Source: an uncultured Lachnospiraceae bacterium (GTDB taxonomy: Bacteria; Bacillota; Clostridia; Lachnospirales; Lachnospiraceae). From it: DNA of 64,000 bases. The notes beneath the pieces are model-generated. The model searched no databases and had not been told where the DNA came from. It worked only from the letters and a program-made list of their open reading frames with translations. A program made the translations under genes and the position numbers. Numbering within the stretch: the stretch's first letter is position 1; every line of letters starts with the position of its first letter. Of the stretch, positions 1 to 9,400 are shown piece after piece. Location of the stretch: the NCBI GenBank assembly GCA_910588845.1, contig CAJURU010000017.1, positions 3,515 through 67,514 of the forward strand, given 5' to 3'.

Positions 1-828
1 AATGTAAAAAAACTCGTATTTTGCTTTTTAGCAATATTTTGCTTGGCGAATGTGCATCCTATAAATTATGTCTCTGCGCAGGAGGAAACAAGCGGTGGAG
101 CTAAATTAAAGAGTGAGAATGATTTTTTTGAGAGAGAGGAGAATATGATCAGAAAATTAAAAAAGAAAAAATCACAATTATCTCAATCTCAGAAAAAAGA
201 TTTAGAAGCTAAGATGAAAATAATAAATGAAGAAAATAATTCATTAAAAGTGGAAAGGAACGCGTGTGGTAGCAGTTTGGAAGATGATGAATTAGTTTCA
301 ACAGAAACAATTTATCCTGCAAGGAAACTTAATATGAAAAGTTGTAAACAGATAAATGGTTATTATTGTGGTCCAGCTACAACAAAACAGACACTTCAAT
401 ATTTAACCGGAAAGTCTTATAAGCAAGGTGATATTGCAAAAGCGTTAGGTACAACAAAAGATGGCACTGATGGTACGCAGATTGTAAAATATCTGAATAT
501 GAAGCAAAAGAAGGTTAATTATATGATATCTACGACAACGAATACAGCGGAATTAAAAAAACGTATCTGTCATGATATCACAATAGCGGATGCACCTCCA
601 ATTGTAAGATTAAAGTTTGTAGTAAAAGAAGATAATAATTGGCTGTTTTCTACAAAGGGTCATTTTTTAAATATTTCAGGTTATAGCAGAGGTATCAAAA
701 AAGTTCAACTTACAGATCCTAATATCCGACGTTTGTTTGGAAATGATAAAACAGGAAAGTATAACGTTACTATTAAGGAATTACGTCAAGCGCTAATAGA
801 CCATCCAAACCATCACATGTATTGGTAA
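1..828 (+). CDS. Secreted C39-like (papain-fold) peptidase domain protein, 5' truncated
   Basis: The reading frame is open to the left edge. Its first residues form a basic, hydrophobic signal peptide (VKKLVFCFLAIFC) ending near VSA|Q, so the true start lies just outside the window and the TTG at 43 is not the start. After the signal comes a charged, probably coiled-coil stretch (about nt 110-280), then a C39-like domain. Visible C39-type residues are the Cys in QINGYYCGPAT (nt 340-380), the His in KGHFLNISGY (nt 655-690) and the Asp in LTDPN (nt 711-725). C39-like domains are papain-fold cysteine peptidases or related proteins; the ABC-exporter domains of bacteriocin processing are absent. 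A lipoprotein gene follows after 12 bp, so the two are probably co-transcribed. Base composition is more AT-rich than the rest of the window. The fold call is fairly firm; the substrate is unknown. Confidence 0.72.
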   Translation, partial: NVKKLVFCFLAIFCLANVHPINYVSAQEETSGGAKLKSENDFFEREENMIRKLKKKKSQLSQSQKKDLEAKMKIINEENNSLKVERNACGSSLEDDELVSTETIYPARKLNMKSCKQINGYYCGPATTKQTLQYLTGKSYKQGDIAKALGTTKDGTDGTQIVKYLNMKQKKVNYMISTTTNTAELKKRICHDITIADAPPIVRLKFVVKEDNNWLFSTKGHFLNISGYSRGIKKVQLTDPNIRRLFGNDKTGKYNVTIKELRQALIDHPNHHMYW

Positions 829-840
829 AAGGAGTAATAG

Positions 841-2079
841 ATGAAAAAACAATCAATCATAATGGTACTATTATATTTTGCTCTTCTTTTTGTTTCCTGT
901 AGCAGACAGGAACAAGAAACTATAGGGAAGACTAAGGATGAAAGTATAGAATGCAAGGAATTACAATCAATAGATTTAGAAAAGAATGGAGTTTCTGTCA
1001 TAGAATATATGGATGAAGATGTCAACGAAGTCATTTATTTTGATAATAATAAATTAGTCTATTTTGTTGATAAAGAAAGTTCAAATCCAGATACATCTAA
1101 TTGTGAAGTATATTTGTATGATAAAAGTACCGGGGACAATAAGTTTATCATAGAAGTTTCGGATGTAAACGCCAGCAAAGGGGATATCTGTGTACTTGGA
1201 AAAAAGGTCTATTATGCTTTTTTTCGTATGACAGATGTAGCAGCTTATAATTGCCTGATGGAATTGGACTTGGAAAAGAAGACGGCGCAATTAATCCCCA
1301 TAGAAAATGCCACTATGTTATTTGTCGATATTGCTGTAACAGACAATCATGTTTTTATACTGAAACGCAACGAAGTAGATAGTAGAAGGACTGATTATAT
1401 AGTGGAAAGGCTGGACGGGCAGGAATTAACGGAAATTTCAAGCGTTACATATAGAGCTGGGAAGTCAGAAAAAGATGCTGATGAAGGCGAATATTATTTA
1501 GATTTTGTAGGGGAGGAGGATTATCTGTATTTATTTCGGGGCGGTGTAGGACGTGAAGATTACAGTTTTCTATGTATGACGGAAAATGGAGAAATCAAAG
1601 AAAACTGTAAAATAGATTTGCAGGATGATTTAAAACTGGAAATGGAGGATTTTACTTCATTGGATGGTGAAGAGGAAGAGGATTCAGATTTACCTTGGGA
1701 AATTTTAAAAAATGGCGATTATTATATTATTAACACGTTAAATAATCGAAATTTTTTATTTCGTAAGGAGGGAAATAAATTCGTAAAAATACATGCGCCT
1801 AAACAGTTAGGAAACAAAGAACTTACATATCGTTCAAAAATAGTTACAGTATTTGGAGAAAGAAGATATATATTTTTTAAAGAGATTGAAAATGATTCTC
1901 TTTATGTTTTTGATACCAAGACAGAAACGTTTGGGCGCATAGATGTAAAAGCAGATGGAGAAATAGGAGAAGTAATGAGAAATATGGATAAACAATTTTT
2001 TTTCTCTGTGACAGGAAAAGATGGGACGGATGACTATATTTTATATAATGAGAAAGATGTTTTACAGGAGAAGAAATAA
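841..2079 (+). CDS. Putative lipoprotein of unknown function, possibly beta-propeller
   Basis: This 412-residue protein starts with a lipoprotein signal: a short basic N-terminus, a hydrophobic core and a lipobox ending at Cys20 (LLFVSC). The rest is acidic and rich in beta-type repeats, with alternating VYLYDKSTG-, IYFDNNKLVYF- and YVFDTKTETF-like strands as in bacterial beta-propeller lipoproteins. No catalytic motif is recognised. An AAAGGAG ribosome-binding site lies 8 bp before the ATG and overlaps the end of the C39-like gene, so the two probably form an operon and may act together at the cell surface. Like its neighbour it is AT-rich relative to the window. The propeller fold is inferred from pattern only; the lipoprotein call is firmer. 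Confidence 0.7.
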   Translation: MKKQSIIMVLLYFALLFVSCSRQEQETIGKTKDESIECKELQSIDLEKNGVSVIEYMDEDVNEVIYFDNNKLVYFVDKESSNPDTSNCEVYLYDKSTGDNKFIIEVSDVNASKGDICVLGKKVYYAFFRMTDVAAYNCLMELDLEKKTAQLIPIENATMLFVDIAVTDNHVFILKRNEVDSRRTDYIVERLDGQELTEISSVTYRAGKSEKDADEGEYYLDFVGEEDYLYLFRGGVGREDYSFLCMTENGEIKENCKIDLQDDLKLEMEDFTSLDGEEEEDSDLPWEILKNGDYYIINTLNNRNFLFRKEGNKFVKIHAPKQLGNKELTYRSKIVTVFGERRYIFFKEIENDSLYVFDTKTETFGRIDVKADGEIGEVMRNMDKQFFFSVTGKDGTDDYILYNEKDVLQEKK

Positions 2080-2281
2080 GTATTTTTGTGTATAATGAAA
2101 TTTCTCTAAGACTTGTATAGATTCACATTACCTACTTCACAATCTTTACTTTTTTTGTTAAAATGCCACTATATTATACTTTTACAAAAGCAAACTATTA
2201 TAAAAGTATAACAAAAGTTATAATAATAATTGTGAATGTTATTGTAATTGTCAAGGAAAGAAGGGAAAGGAGAGGTTTCTT
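2080..2281 (+). promoter_or_regulatory. AT-rich leader of the GH51 gene with an 11-bp inverted repeat
   Basis: The gap contains a perfect inverted repeat, TTATACTTTTA (2174-2184) and TAAAAGTATAA (2201-2211), separated by 16 bp, followed by TATAAT at 2219-2224 as a possible -10. The repeat sits where an operator would overlap the -35 region. An AGGAGAGG-type ribosome-binding site is near 2268-2275. No terminator is evident for the upstream lipoprotein gene. Operator function is inferred. Confidence 0.45.
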
Positions 2282-5200
2282 ATGAAATGGCACAAAATGA
2301 AAAAGGTTACAGGTCTGATTCTCTCTGCTGCGCTTATGATAGGGCTGTGCCAGCCCATGGAGAAAGCAAAAGCGGAGGATAATCTGTTGGCGGGAACAGA
2401 ATTATTAGCACATTATGAATTTCAGGATGGAGGAAAAGATTCTTCCGGCAAAAATAATCATGCAACCATTGGCAGCGGCGTTACCGTGAAGGATGGAGTT
2501 GCTTCCCTGCCGGGCGGCGGCAAGAGTGGAAGCGCTTATATTACCCTGCCGGAAGGTATGTTTGACAGGCAGGACACGTTGACAATTTCAATGTGGCTGA
2601 AGGACAATGACCCGCGGGAAAATTGGCTGGCGGCGTTTTTCTTTGGCAGTAAGAACAGCAGCTACGGCACTCCTACCAATTATTACTATTTTGTTCCTTG
2701 TGAAAAAGATCACAATACCATGAAGCTTGTTATGACAAACGATGTCAATGAAGAACATCCATCCTGGACGGAGAAAGGATTTAGGGAGAGCGACAATACG
2801 GAAGGCTATTTTGGCAAGTGGACCCACTATGCGATTGTTATTCAGCCGACTTCCTTAGAATGTTATATCAACGGAGATTATATCGGCAAACAGGAAGTAG
2901 CCAGAAGCGTCAGTGATTTCGGCGCCGGGCTTCAGTCCTATATCGGAAAATCAAATTATGACGACCCTCTGTATAAGGGAGATTTCAAAGATTTCCGTGT
3001 TTATAAAAATGCTTTAAACGAGGCGCAGATTCGGCAGGTTTCCGGAATTAAAGAATCTACAGCGCAATATTCCATGACAATTGACGGCAAAAATGTTACA
3101 AAGAAATTGAGCAAAAATCTCTATGGATTATTCTTTGAGGACATTAACAGCTCCGCAGACGGAGGGTTATACCCGGAGATGGTGAAAAATTATTCCTTTG
3201 AGAACGCTTACATGCAGCCGGGGAATAAAAATGGCGATTACTTTAAGCAAAACGGTTATGAGACAGTGGGCAATTACAAACTGCACTGGGACGCCTCACC
3301 GGAAGAGAACTTTGAACTCAATACCGAAGACGCCCAGGGCACGTCAGACAGTTTGAATAATACAAATCCGCATTATGCAGTTCTCACCGGAAACGTTACT
3401 CTGCAAAATGGCGGTTTCGCTCCACAGAGCAGCCCTAATAGCGCGGCGATGCCGGTGAAACCTTTAGATGTAGCTAAGAAAACCGGAACTTATACGTTTT
3501 CTGTATTTGCCAAAGCTTTGCAAGGTTATAGCGGAAAATTAAAAGTAAAATTGGTAGACAGTAATGGAAATGATATTACGGATGAAAAAGAGATTATGCT
3601 TAACGCAAATGGCGAGTGGAATAAAGTTTCTACAGAGCTGACATCCAAAGTATCTGTAAATACCAAAGGAAAACTGTCGCTTTCCGTACAGGGCGCGGGT
3701 GCGAGCGATAAGCTTTCCCTTGATATGGTTTCTGTAGTTCCCCATGACAGCTATGGATATGGCAACAAAAATTATGCATACGGCGTGGGCGTACGCAAGG
3801 ATTTGGTAGATTTGATGATGGATTTGAACCCCAAGTTCATGCGTTTTCCAGGTGGATGTATTGTAGAAGGATTTAACTGGGAAGGGCTTTATGACTGGAG
3901 AGATTCCGTTGGACCTTTGGAAGAGAGAAGGAGCAATACGAACCGTTGGGAGAATTTCGGCAACAACAATGGACGTACCTGGGGGTATATGCAGTCCTAT
4001 GGATTTGGTTATCATGAGTTGTTATCCCTGTGTGAAGATTTTGGGATGGAACCGTTTCCAATTCTCAGCGCCGGACTTCTCTGCCAGTACGAGACCAAAG
4101 ATGTAAATGCTAAGACAGGAACAGAGTTACAGGAATTTATAGATATGGCGACGAGCCTTCTGGATTATTGCTGGGGCGACGCCAACACGAACGAGTGGGC
4201 CGAAAAGCGGGCGCAGAATGGGCACGCGAAACCGTTTAACCTCAAATATCTGGGAATTGGCAATGAAAATGCTTTTGCAAAATATTTCGATAATTTCGAT
4301 GTTATCAAAGAGGCGGTAGAACAGTATGCAAAAGAGCGGTATCCGGGACATGAACTGCACATTATTTCCAGCGCTGGCCCGACTTCCAATTCCAATCCCG
4401 GAGGAGACGGATATTTCTCACGCGGGCTGGAATACGCCTATGACCGTCTGGCACAGACGATACCGGGGGAGACGCTTGTAGATGAGCATTATTACGAGTC
4501 GGAATCCTTTATGTACAATTATTCTGACCGTTACGATTACTATCAGCGCACCAATCAGGGCGGCAGTGATATCTTTGTTGGAGAGTATGCTGTCAGAGGA
4601 GCGAACAAGTATTATACCGCGCTTGCAGAAGCATGTTATATTACTGGCCTTGAACGAAATGCAGATGTTGTGACGAATATTTCTTATGCTCCTTTACTTT
4701 ATAAGGTAGGTAATGGAAGCTGGGATCATGACTTAATTTATTTTGATGAATTTAACACTGCGAAATCGACAAATTATTATGTGCAAAAGATGTTTTCCAA
4801 CAATTATGGCACGGATTTGCTTGGCACAGAGTTACAGTCAGCAGACAAAGATTACAGCCATTATGGCAGTCCGATTTTGGGAATGAGCTCTGCCGAGGGT
4901 TACATAGACAAGATTACTGTGTACGGTAAAGACGGCAAGGTACTCTTAGAAGATGATTTCAATGATGACTCCTCAGGATGGGCAACTTTTGGCGCCCAGG
5001 GAAGCAATGGTTTTTATATACAAAATGGAAGGCTCAATTTCTCAGGAACAGAAGGAAACAATGCCATATACCTTCCCAAAGCAGTACAGGATAAATGGAC
5101 AGATTTTAAAATTAAGGTAGAAGGAGCCGTTAAGACTTCCGGCAGCGGTGGATTTGTCATTGGCGCAGGGTACGATACTCAACATTATTGGTATAAGATA

Positions 5201-6277
5201 GATGCGGACGGCGCAAATATGGAGGTTACCAGACAGCAGCGCGGCAGTACAGATCTTGCGACAAAGATGCTGGGCAATAATTATGCCAACAAGCATTATA
5301 ATAAAGAAAGGCTTACATCTATCCAGACGAATGACGCCATGGATATTTCCTTTAATTACGGTGTAGGCGGAAAGTTAGAGGCGAATTATACGAGCAGCGC
5401 CGTAAGCCTTGCAGATACGTCAAAATATGATTTTTCAAGTGATTTACACCAGTATCAGACAGATATTTACCAGGTAGTCAATAAGGATGACAAGAATGTA
5501 TATATCAAGTTGGTGAACCCTGACAGACAGCGCAAGACGATTCAGCTCAACTTTAAGAATTTGAACATAGGAAGCAAAGCAGAAATTACAACGCTGACTG
5601 GAAGCGCAAACGATGCCAATGCCATTGGCAATGAAGTGGTTAAGCCGGTAAATGCATCGCAGAATATTCAGAATAGTCAGCTTACATACCAGCTTTTGGG
5701 AAGCTCTGTCAATGTGATACGCATACCTCTGTCACAGAGCGCCGTGAAGCCGAATCCAAATCCACAGCCTCAGCCCCGTCCTCAGCCGGCAAAGCCGAAA
5801 AGCGTATCATTGAATGTCAAAAAGTCAATCACGATAGGGCAGGGAGAGAAAGTGACGTTAAAAGCAACAGTGAAGCCGAAAGGCGTTTCCCAGAAAGTAA
5901 AATGGACGACGAGCAAGAAATCTGTTGTCACTGTCAAAAATGGCAAGATTACCGGAAAGAAGCCTGGGAAATCTGTAATTACGGCAAAAACGTCAAATGG
6001 AAAGTTAAAGAAGTGTACGGTTACGGTTAAGAAAAAACCAAACAAAATTACTTTGTCAGCCAAGAAAAAGAGTTTGAAAAAAGGCAAGACGTACCGCATT
6101 AAGGTTAAGTTTCCCAAAAAGACTTACAGTTATAAGCTGACGTATTCTTCTAATAAGAAAAAAATTGCCACCGTTTCCAAAACTGGAGTTGTGAAAGCGA
6201 AGAAGAAAGGCAAAGCAGTGATTACGGTAAAAACCTTTAACGGTAAGAAAGCTAAGATAGCAATAACTGTAAAATAG
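2282..6277 (+). CDS. Secreted multimodular GH51-type alpha-L-arabinofuranosidase
   Basis: This 1331-residue secreted enzyme should release alpha-L-arabinofuranosyl side groups from arabinan, arabinoxylan or arabinogalactan-type glycans. A signal peptide (1-32) is followed by a LamG/concanavalin-like domain (about 41-254) and the GH51 core from about 272, starting NLYGLFFEDIN. The core shows MRFPGGC (around 519), the GIGNENA acid/base motif (Glu662), VDEHYY (733) and FVGEYAV with the nucleophile (Glu768). A second beta-sandwich of the DUF1080/LamG type (about 880-1000) appears inserted before the C-terminal arabinofuranosidase beta domain. A Pro-rich linker (1158-1174) leads to two lysine-rich Big_2 Ig-like domains ending the protein. 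There is no LPXTG motif, so the basic tail probably holds it in the wall. It has its own terminator. The family call rests on recognised motifs; the substrate is inferred. Confidence 0.88.
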   Translation: MKWHKMKKVTGLILSAALMIGLCQPMEKAKAEDNLLAGTELLAHYEFQDGGKDSSGKNNHATIGSGVTVKDGVASLPGGGKSGSAYITLPEGMFDRQDTLTISMWLKDNDPRENWLAAFFFGSKNSSYGTPTNYYYFVPCEKDHNTMKLVMTNDVNEEHPSWTEKGFRESDNTEGYFGKWTHYAIVIQPTSLECYINGDYIGKQEVARSVSDFGAGLQSYIGKSNYDDPLYKGDFKDFRVYKNALNEAQIRQVSGIKESTAQYSMTIDGKNVTKKLSKNLYGLFFEDINSSADGGLYPEMVKNYSFENAYMQPGNKNGDYFKQNGYETVGNYKLHWDASPEENFELNTEDAQGTSDSLNNTNPHYAVLTGNVTLQNGGFAPQSSPNSAAMPVKPLDVAKKTGTYTFSVFAKALQGYSGKLKVKLVDSNGNDITDEKEIMLNANGEWNKVSTELTSKVSVNTKGKLSLSVQGAGASDKLSLDMVSVVPHDSYGYGNKNYAYGVGVRKDLVDLMMDLNPKFMRFPGGCIVEGFNWEGLYDWRDSVGPLEERRSNTNRWENFGNNNGRTWGYMQSYGFGYHELLSLCEDFGMEPFPILSAGLLCQYETKDVNAKTGTELQEFIDMATSLLDYCWGDANTNEWAEKRAQNGHAKPFNLKYLGIGNENAFAKYFDNFDVIKEAVEQYAKERYPGHELHIISSAGPTSNSNPGGDGYFSRGLEYAYDRLAQTIPGETLVDEHYYESESFMYNYSDRYDYYQRTNQGGSDIFVGEYAVRGANKYYTALAEACYITGLERNADVVTNISYAPLLYKVGNGSWDHDLIYFDEFNTAKSTNYYVQKMFSNNYGTDLLGTELQSADKDYSHYGSPILGMSSAEGYIDKITVYGKDGKVLLEDDFNDDSSGWATFGAQGSNGFYIQNGRLNFSGTEGNNAIYLPKAVQDKWTDFKIKVEGAVKTSGSGGFVIGAGYDTQHYWYKIDADGANMEVTRQQRGSTDLATKMLGNNYANKHYNKERLTSIQTNDAMDISFNYGVGGKLEANYTSSAVSLADTSKYDFSSDLHQYQTDIYQVVNKDDKNVYIKLVNPDRQRKTIQLNFKNLNIGSKAEITTLTGSANDANAIGNEVVKPVNASQNIQNSQLTYQLLGSSVNVIRIPLSQSAVKPNPNPQPQPRPQPAKPKSVSLNVKKSITIGQGEKVTLKATVKPKGVSQKVKWTTSKKSVVTVKNGKITGKKPGKSVITAKTSNGKLKKCTVTVKKKPNKITLSAKKKSLKKGKTYRIKVKFPKKTYSYKLTYSSNKKKIATVSKTGVVKAKKKGKAVITVKTFNGKKAKIAITVK

Positions 6278-6281
6278 TCAC

Positions 6282-6325
6282 AATGAAATCGCTGAGAGGA
6301 ATAAATTTTAGCGATTTCATTTTTT
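6282..6325 (+). terminator. Intrinsic terminator of the GH51 gene
   Basis: The arms TGAAATCGCT (6284-6293) and AGCGATTTCA (6310-6319) form a perfect stem followed by a T-run to 6325. Confidence 0.85.
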
Positions 6326-6357
6326 GTATAAGATTAATTATTTTGATAAAAAGAAAG

Positions 6358-6386
6358 TTGTTTTTTTGTGTTTTTTTCTATATAAT
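6358..6386 (+). promoter_or_regulatory. Sigma-A-type promoter of the first GH146-like gene
   Basis: TTGTTT (6358-6363) and a perfect TATAAT (6381-6386) are separated by 17 bp in a T-rich spacer. The start codon at 6430 follows about 37 bp after the expected transcription start, with GGAAGGGAG as ribosome-binding site. Confidence 0.65.
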
Positions 6387-6429
6387 TTAGGTTATCTAAT
6401 AATACTTCATATATGGAAGGGAGAAAAAT

Positions 6430-9400
6430 ATGAGAAAACAAACGGACATTTTATGCTTTTTGCAAAAAGCAGCGGCAATTTGCCTGACGGCGGCAGTGTG
6501 CATTACGTCGCTGCCAGCCACAGGAATGCACACTGTGAAAGCGGCAGCAGCGGCAGACCGTAAAGATCCATCTATTGTTTATTTTGTAGATTGTGGAGAT
6601 TATGTGGTCGATACGGTCAGCGAAGGAGATCAGCTGGGAACACACAACAGCGTTACCGATCAGGTATACGGGGAAGATCCTGTAACTGGTTACAAATGGG
6701 GGATTGTCGATACAATCAGCAATCCGCTCAAAAATGGCGAGTGTAAAAACGGCGGTGTGAGCACAGATAATACATGGCCTTATGAAAGCAATCCGGCAAA
6801 TAAAGACGTAGCGAAAACGGCATCCAACCGTTATACAAAGAACCAGTTTGAGAGTGGTATTGAGGAACGATATCTCGACTATAAGTTTGAGGTGGAAAAC
6901 GGTAAGTATGAAGTAACTATTTGCTGTACGGATCCCTGGGGGTGTTCAAAATCCCCTAACGCTTATCTGAATTATGGGAAGGACACCCAGGTTACATTGA
7001 AAGAAGGCGTGGAAGCATCCGCACAGAAACCGGCTAAAAAAGTTGTCGACGTGACGGATGGAGAATTGACCGTCAACCTGAGAGGCAGGACGGACGCCAA
7101 TAAAGCGATCAATCTTTGCTATATCTTGATTACTTCTTATTCAGAGCCGACGGAGGAAGAAATCAGAAAGAAAGTCAGCAAAGATTATGCAGCTTTGGAT
7201 TTAGGAAGCAGTGAAATCAAGACGGATATTGAACTTCCCACAGCAGGGACAAACGATACGACTATCACCTGGAAAAGTTCCAATGAAGCGGCTTTGTCTT
7301 CTACCGGCAGGGTAACAAGGCCTGCGGCGGGAAAAGCGGATATTCCTGTAACCTTGACGGCAACGATTTCCTATCAGGGGCAGTTTTCCATGACAAAGGA
7401 ATTTAAGGTTAAGGTTATGGCTGCGAGCGATATGGAGAGTTTGGAAGAGTTTGCATATGGAGATGTAAATATTACCGATGATTATTACAATAATGTTGCT
7501 GCTAAGGATGTAGAATTCCTCAATAAATTTGATCCGGACAGATTAATGTATAATTTCCGCCTGACAGCGGGATATACAAAGGCAGAGATTAAAGCGAAAG
7601 ACGTACATAATAATGGAAGCGGCGCTGAAAATCCTTATCCCGGCGGCTGGGAGAACAGCCGTATCGGCGGCCACACGATGGGACATTATCTGGCGGCGGC
7701 AGCGCAGGCAGTTGCAAACGGTTATGGAGATGTGGCTGGAGAAGACGGCCTTACATTGAATCAGCGTCTGGATTATATGATTGATGAATTGAAGGACTGC
7801 CAGGATAAACTTGGGACAGGGTTCATCTTTGGCGCGACTATGGCAGATGTGAAGGACCCGGAACGCCAGTTTAATTTACTGGAACAGGGAACTACATCTG
7901 ACACTTGGGTGCCATGGTATACGATGCACAAGATTGTCAATGGATTGGTAGAGACTTATCGGTTAGCAGGGAATGAGACTGCGCTTGAGGTGGCGGAGAA
8001 TCTTGGCGAATGGATTTACAACAGGACTTTAAAATGGGACGCCAACGTTCAGAAACGCGTGTTAAATGTAGAATACGGCGGAATGAATGATTGTCTTTAT
8101 GAACTCTATAAATGTGTTAAGGCGAGAGGCGATTATGCAAGTGTAGATCATTTTAAGGAAGCGGCCCATAAATTTGATGAGACAGAATTGTTTGACAGAG
8201 TACTTGCAGGTGAACCGAATGTATTAAACGGCAGACATGCCAATTGTACGATTCCTAAATTCATGGGCGCGCTGAACCGCTACCGTGCATTGAAAGATGA
8301 GGGGGATGAAAGCAGGTATTTACAGTATGCAGAGTCCTTCTGGACTTTAATTACGGAGAAGCACACCTATATTACAGGCGGAAACAGTGAATGTGAATTT
8401 TTTGGGGCAGATAACGTGCTTGATTTGGAACGCTCTCACTGTAACTGTGAGACTTGCAACACGCACAATATGTTGAAGCTGACAAGAGAATTGTACCGCA
8501 TAACCGGCGATAAGAAATACGCAGATTACTATGAGAATACGTTTATCAATGCCATTATGGCCAGCGTCAATGAAGAAACAGGTATGACAACTTATTTCCA
8601 GCCGATGGCGACAGGATATTTCAAAGTATACTGTAACCCGGATTTGGAGAGAAACTATTTCTGGTGCTGTACGGGCACAGGTCTTGAGAACTTTACTAAG
8701 TTGGGCGACAGCTTCTACTATTACACTGGTGATAAGCTGATTGTAAACCAGTACACGAGTTCTGAGGTTACCTGGAAGGACAAAGGGGTTACGCTGAAAC
8801 AGGAGACGTCAATTCCCAATACAGATAAGGCTTCCTTTACCGTTCAGTTATTAAACGGCAAGACAAGCGCAGCCTTTGATTTGCGTCTGCGCGTGCCGGA
8901 CTGGGCAGTCAGCGCTCCCACCGTCAAAGTAAATGGAACAGCACAGAATGCAGCGGTCAGCAATGGTTATGTTTCGCTCAACAGGACATGGAAATCTAAT
9001 GATAAAGTAGAGATTACGCTGCCGATGGGAATTAAGGCATACACGCTTCCTGATAATGCGGGAACCACTTATGGATTTAAGTATGGGCCAATCGTTCTGG
9101 CGGCAGAACTTGGAGTAGATGACAGGAGAGATACTTATCAGATAGGCGTGCAGTGCGATGTCTGCAAGATTAAAATTGTCAATGGACAGGAGAGAGTTAC
9201 AACTGCCGGATATGGCAGTACTTCTAACCAGGGAACTTTAAGTTCTGAGAATTTGAATGTTTTGGCTGAAGATACTGTAGCAGAATATATGGCAAATATT
9301 GAAAAGCATCTGGTTAAGGACGCTAATTCACTGAGCTTTACCCTTACAGGTACGGATTGGGGCGGCGAGCAGGATTTGAAATTTACGCCTTACTACAGGA

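Noticed and set aside
2080..2281. Riboswitch in the long GH51 leader
   Set aside because: Only one inverted repeat is seen and no known aptamer pattern or terminator/antiterminator pair.
3539..4015. Antisense 158-codon frame inside the GH51 gene
   Set aside because: It lies opposite the conserved catalytic core and has no independent start signal.
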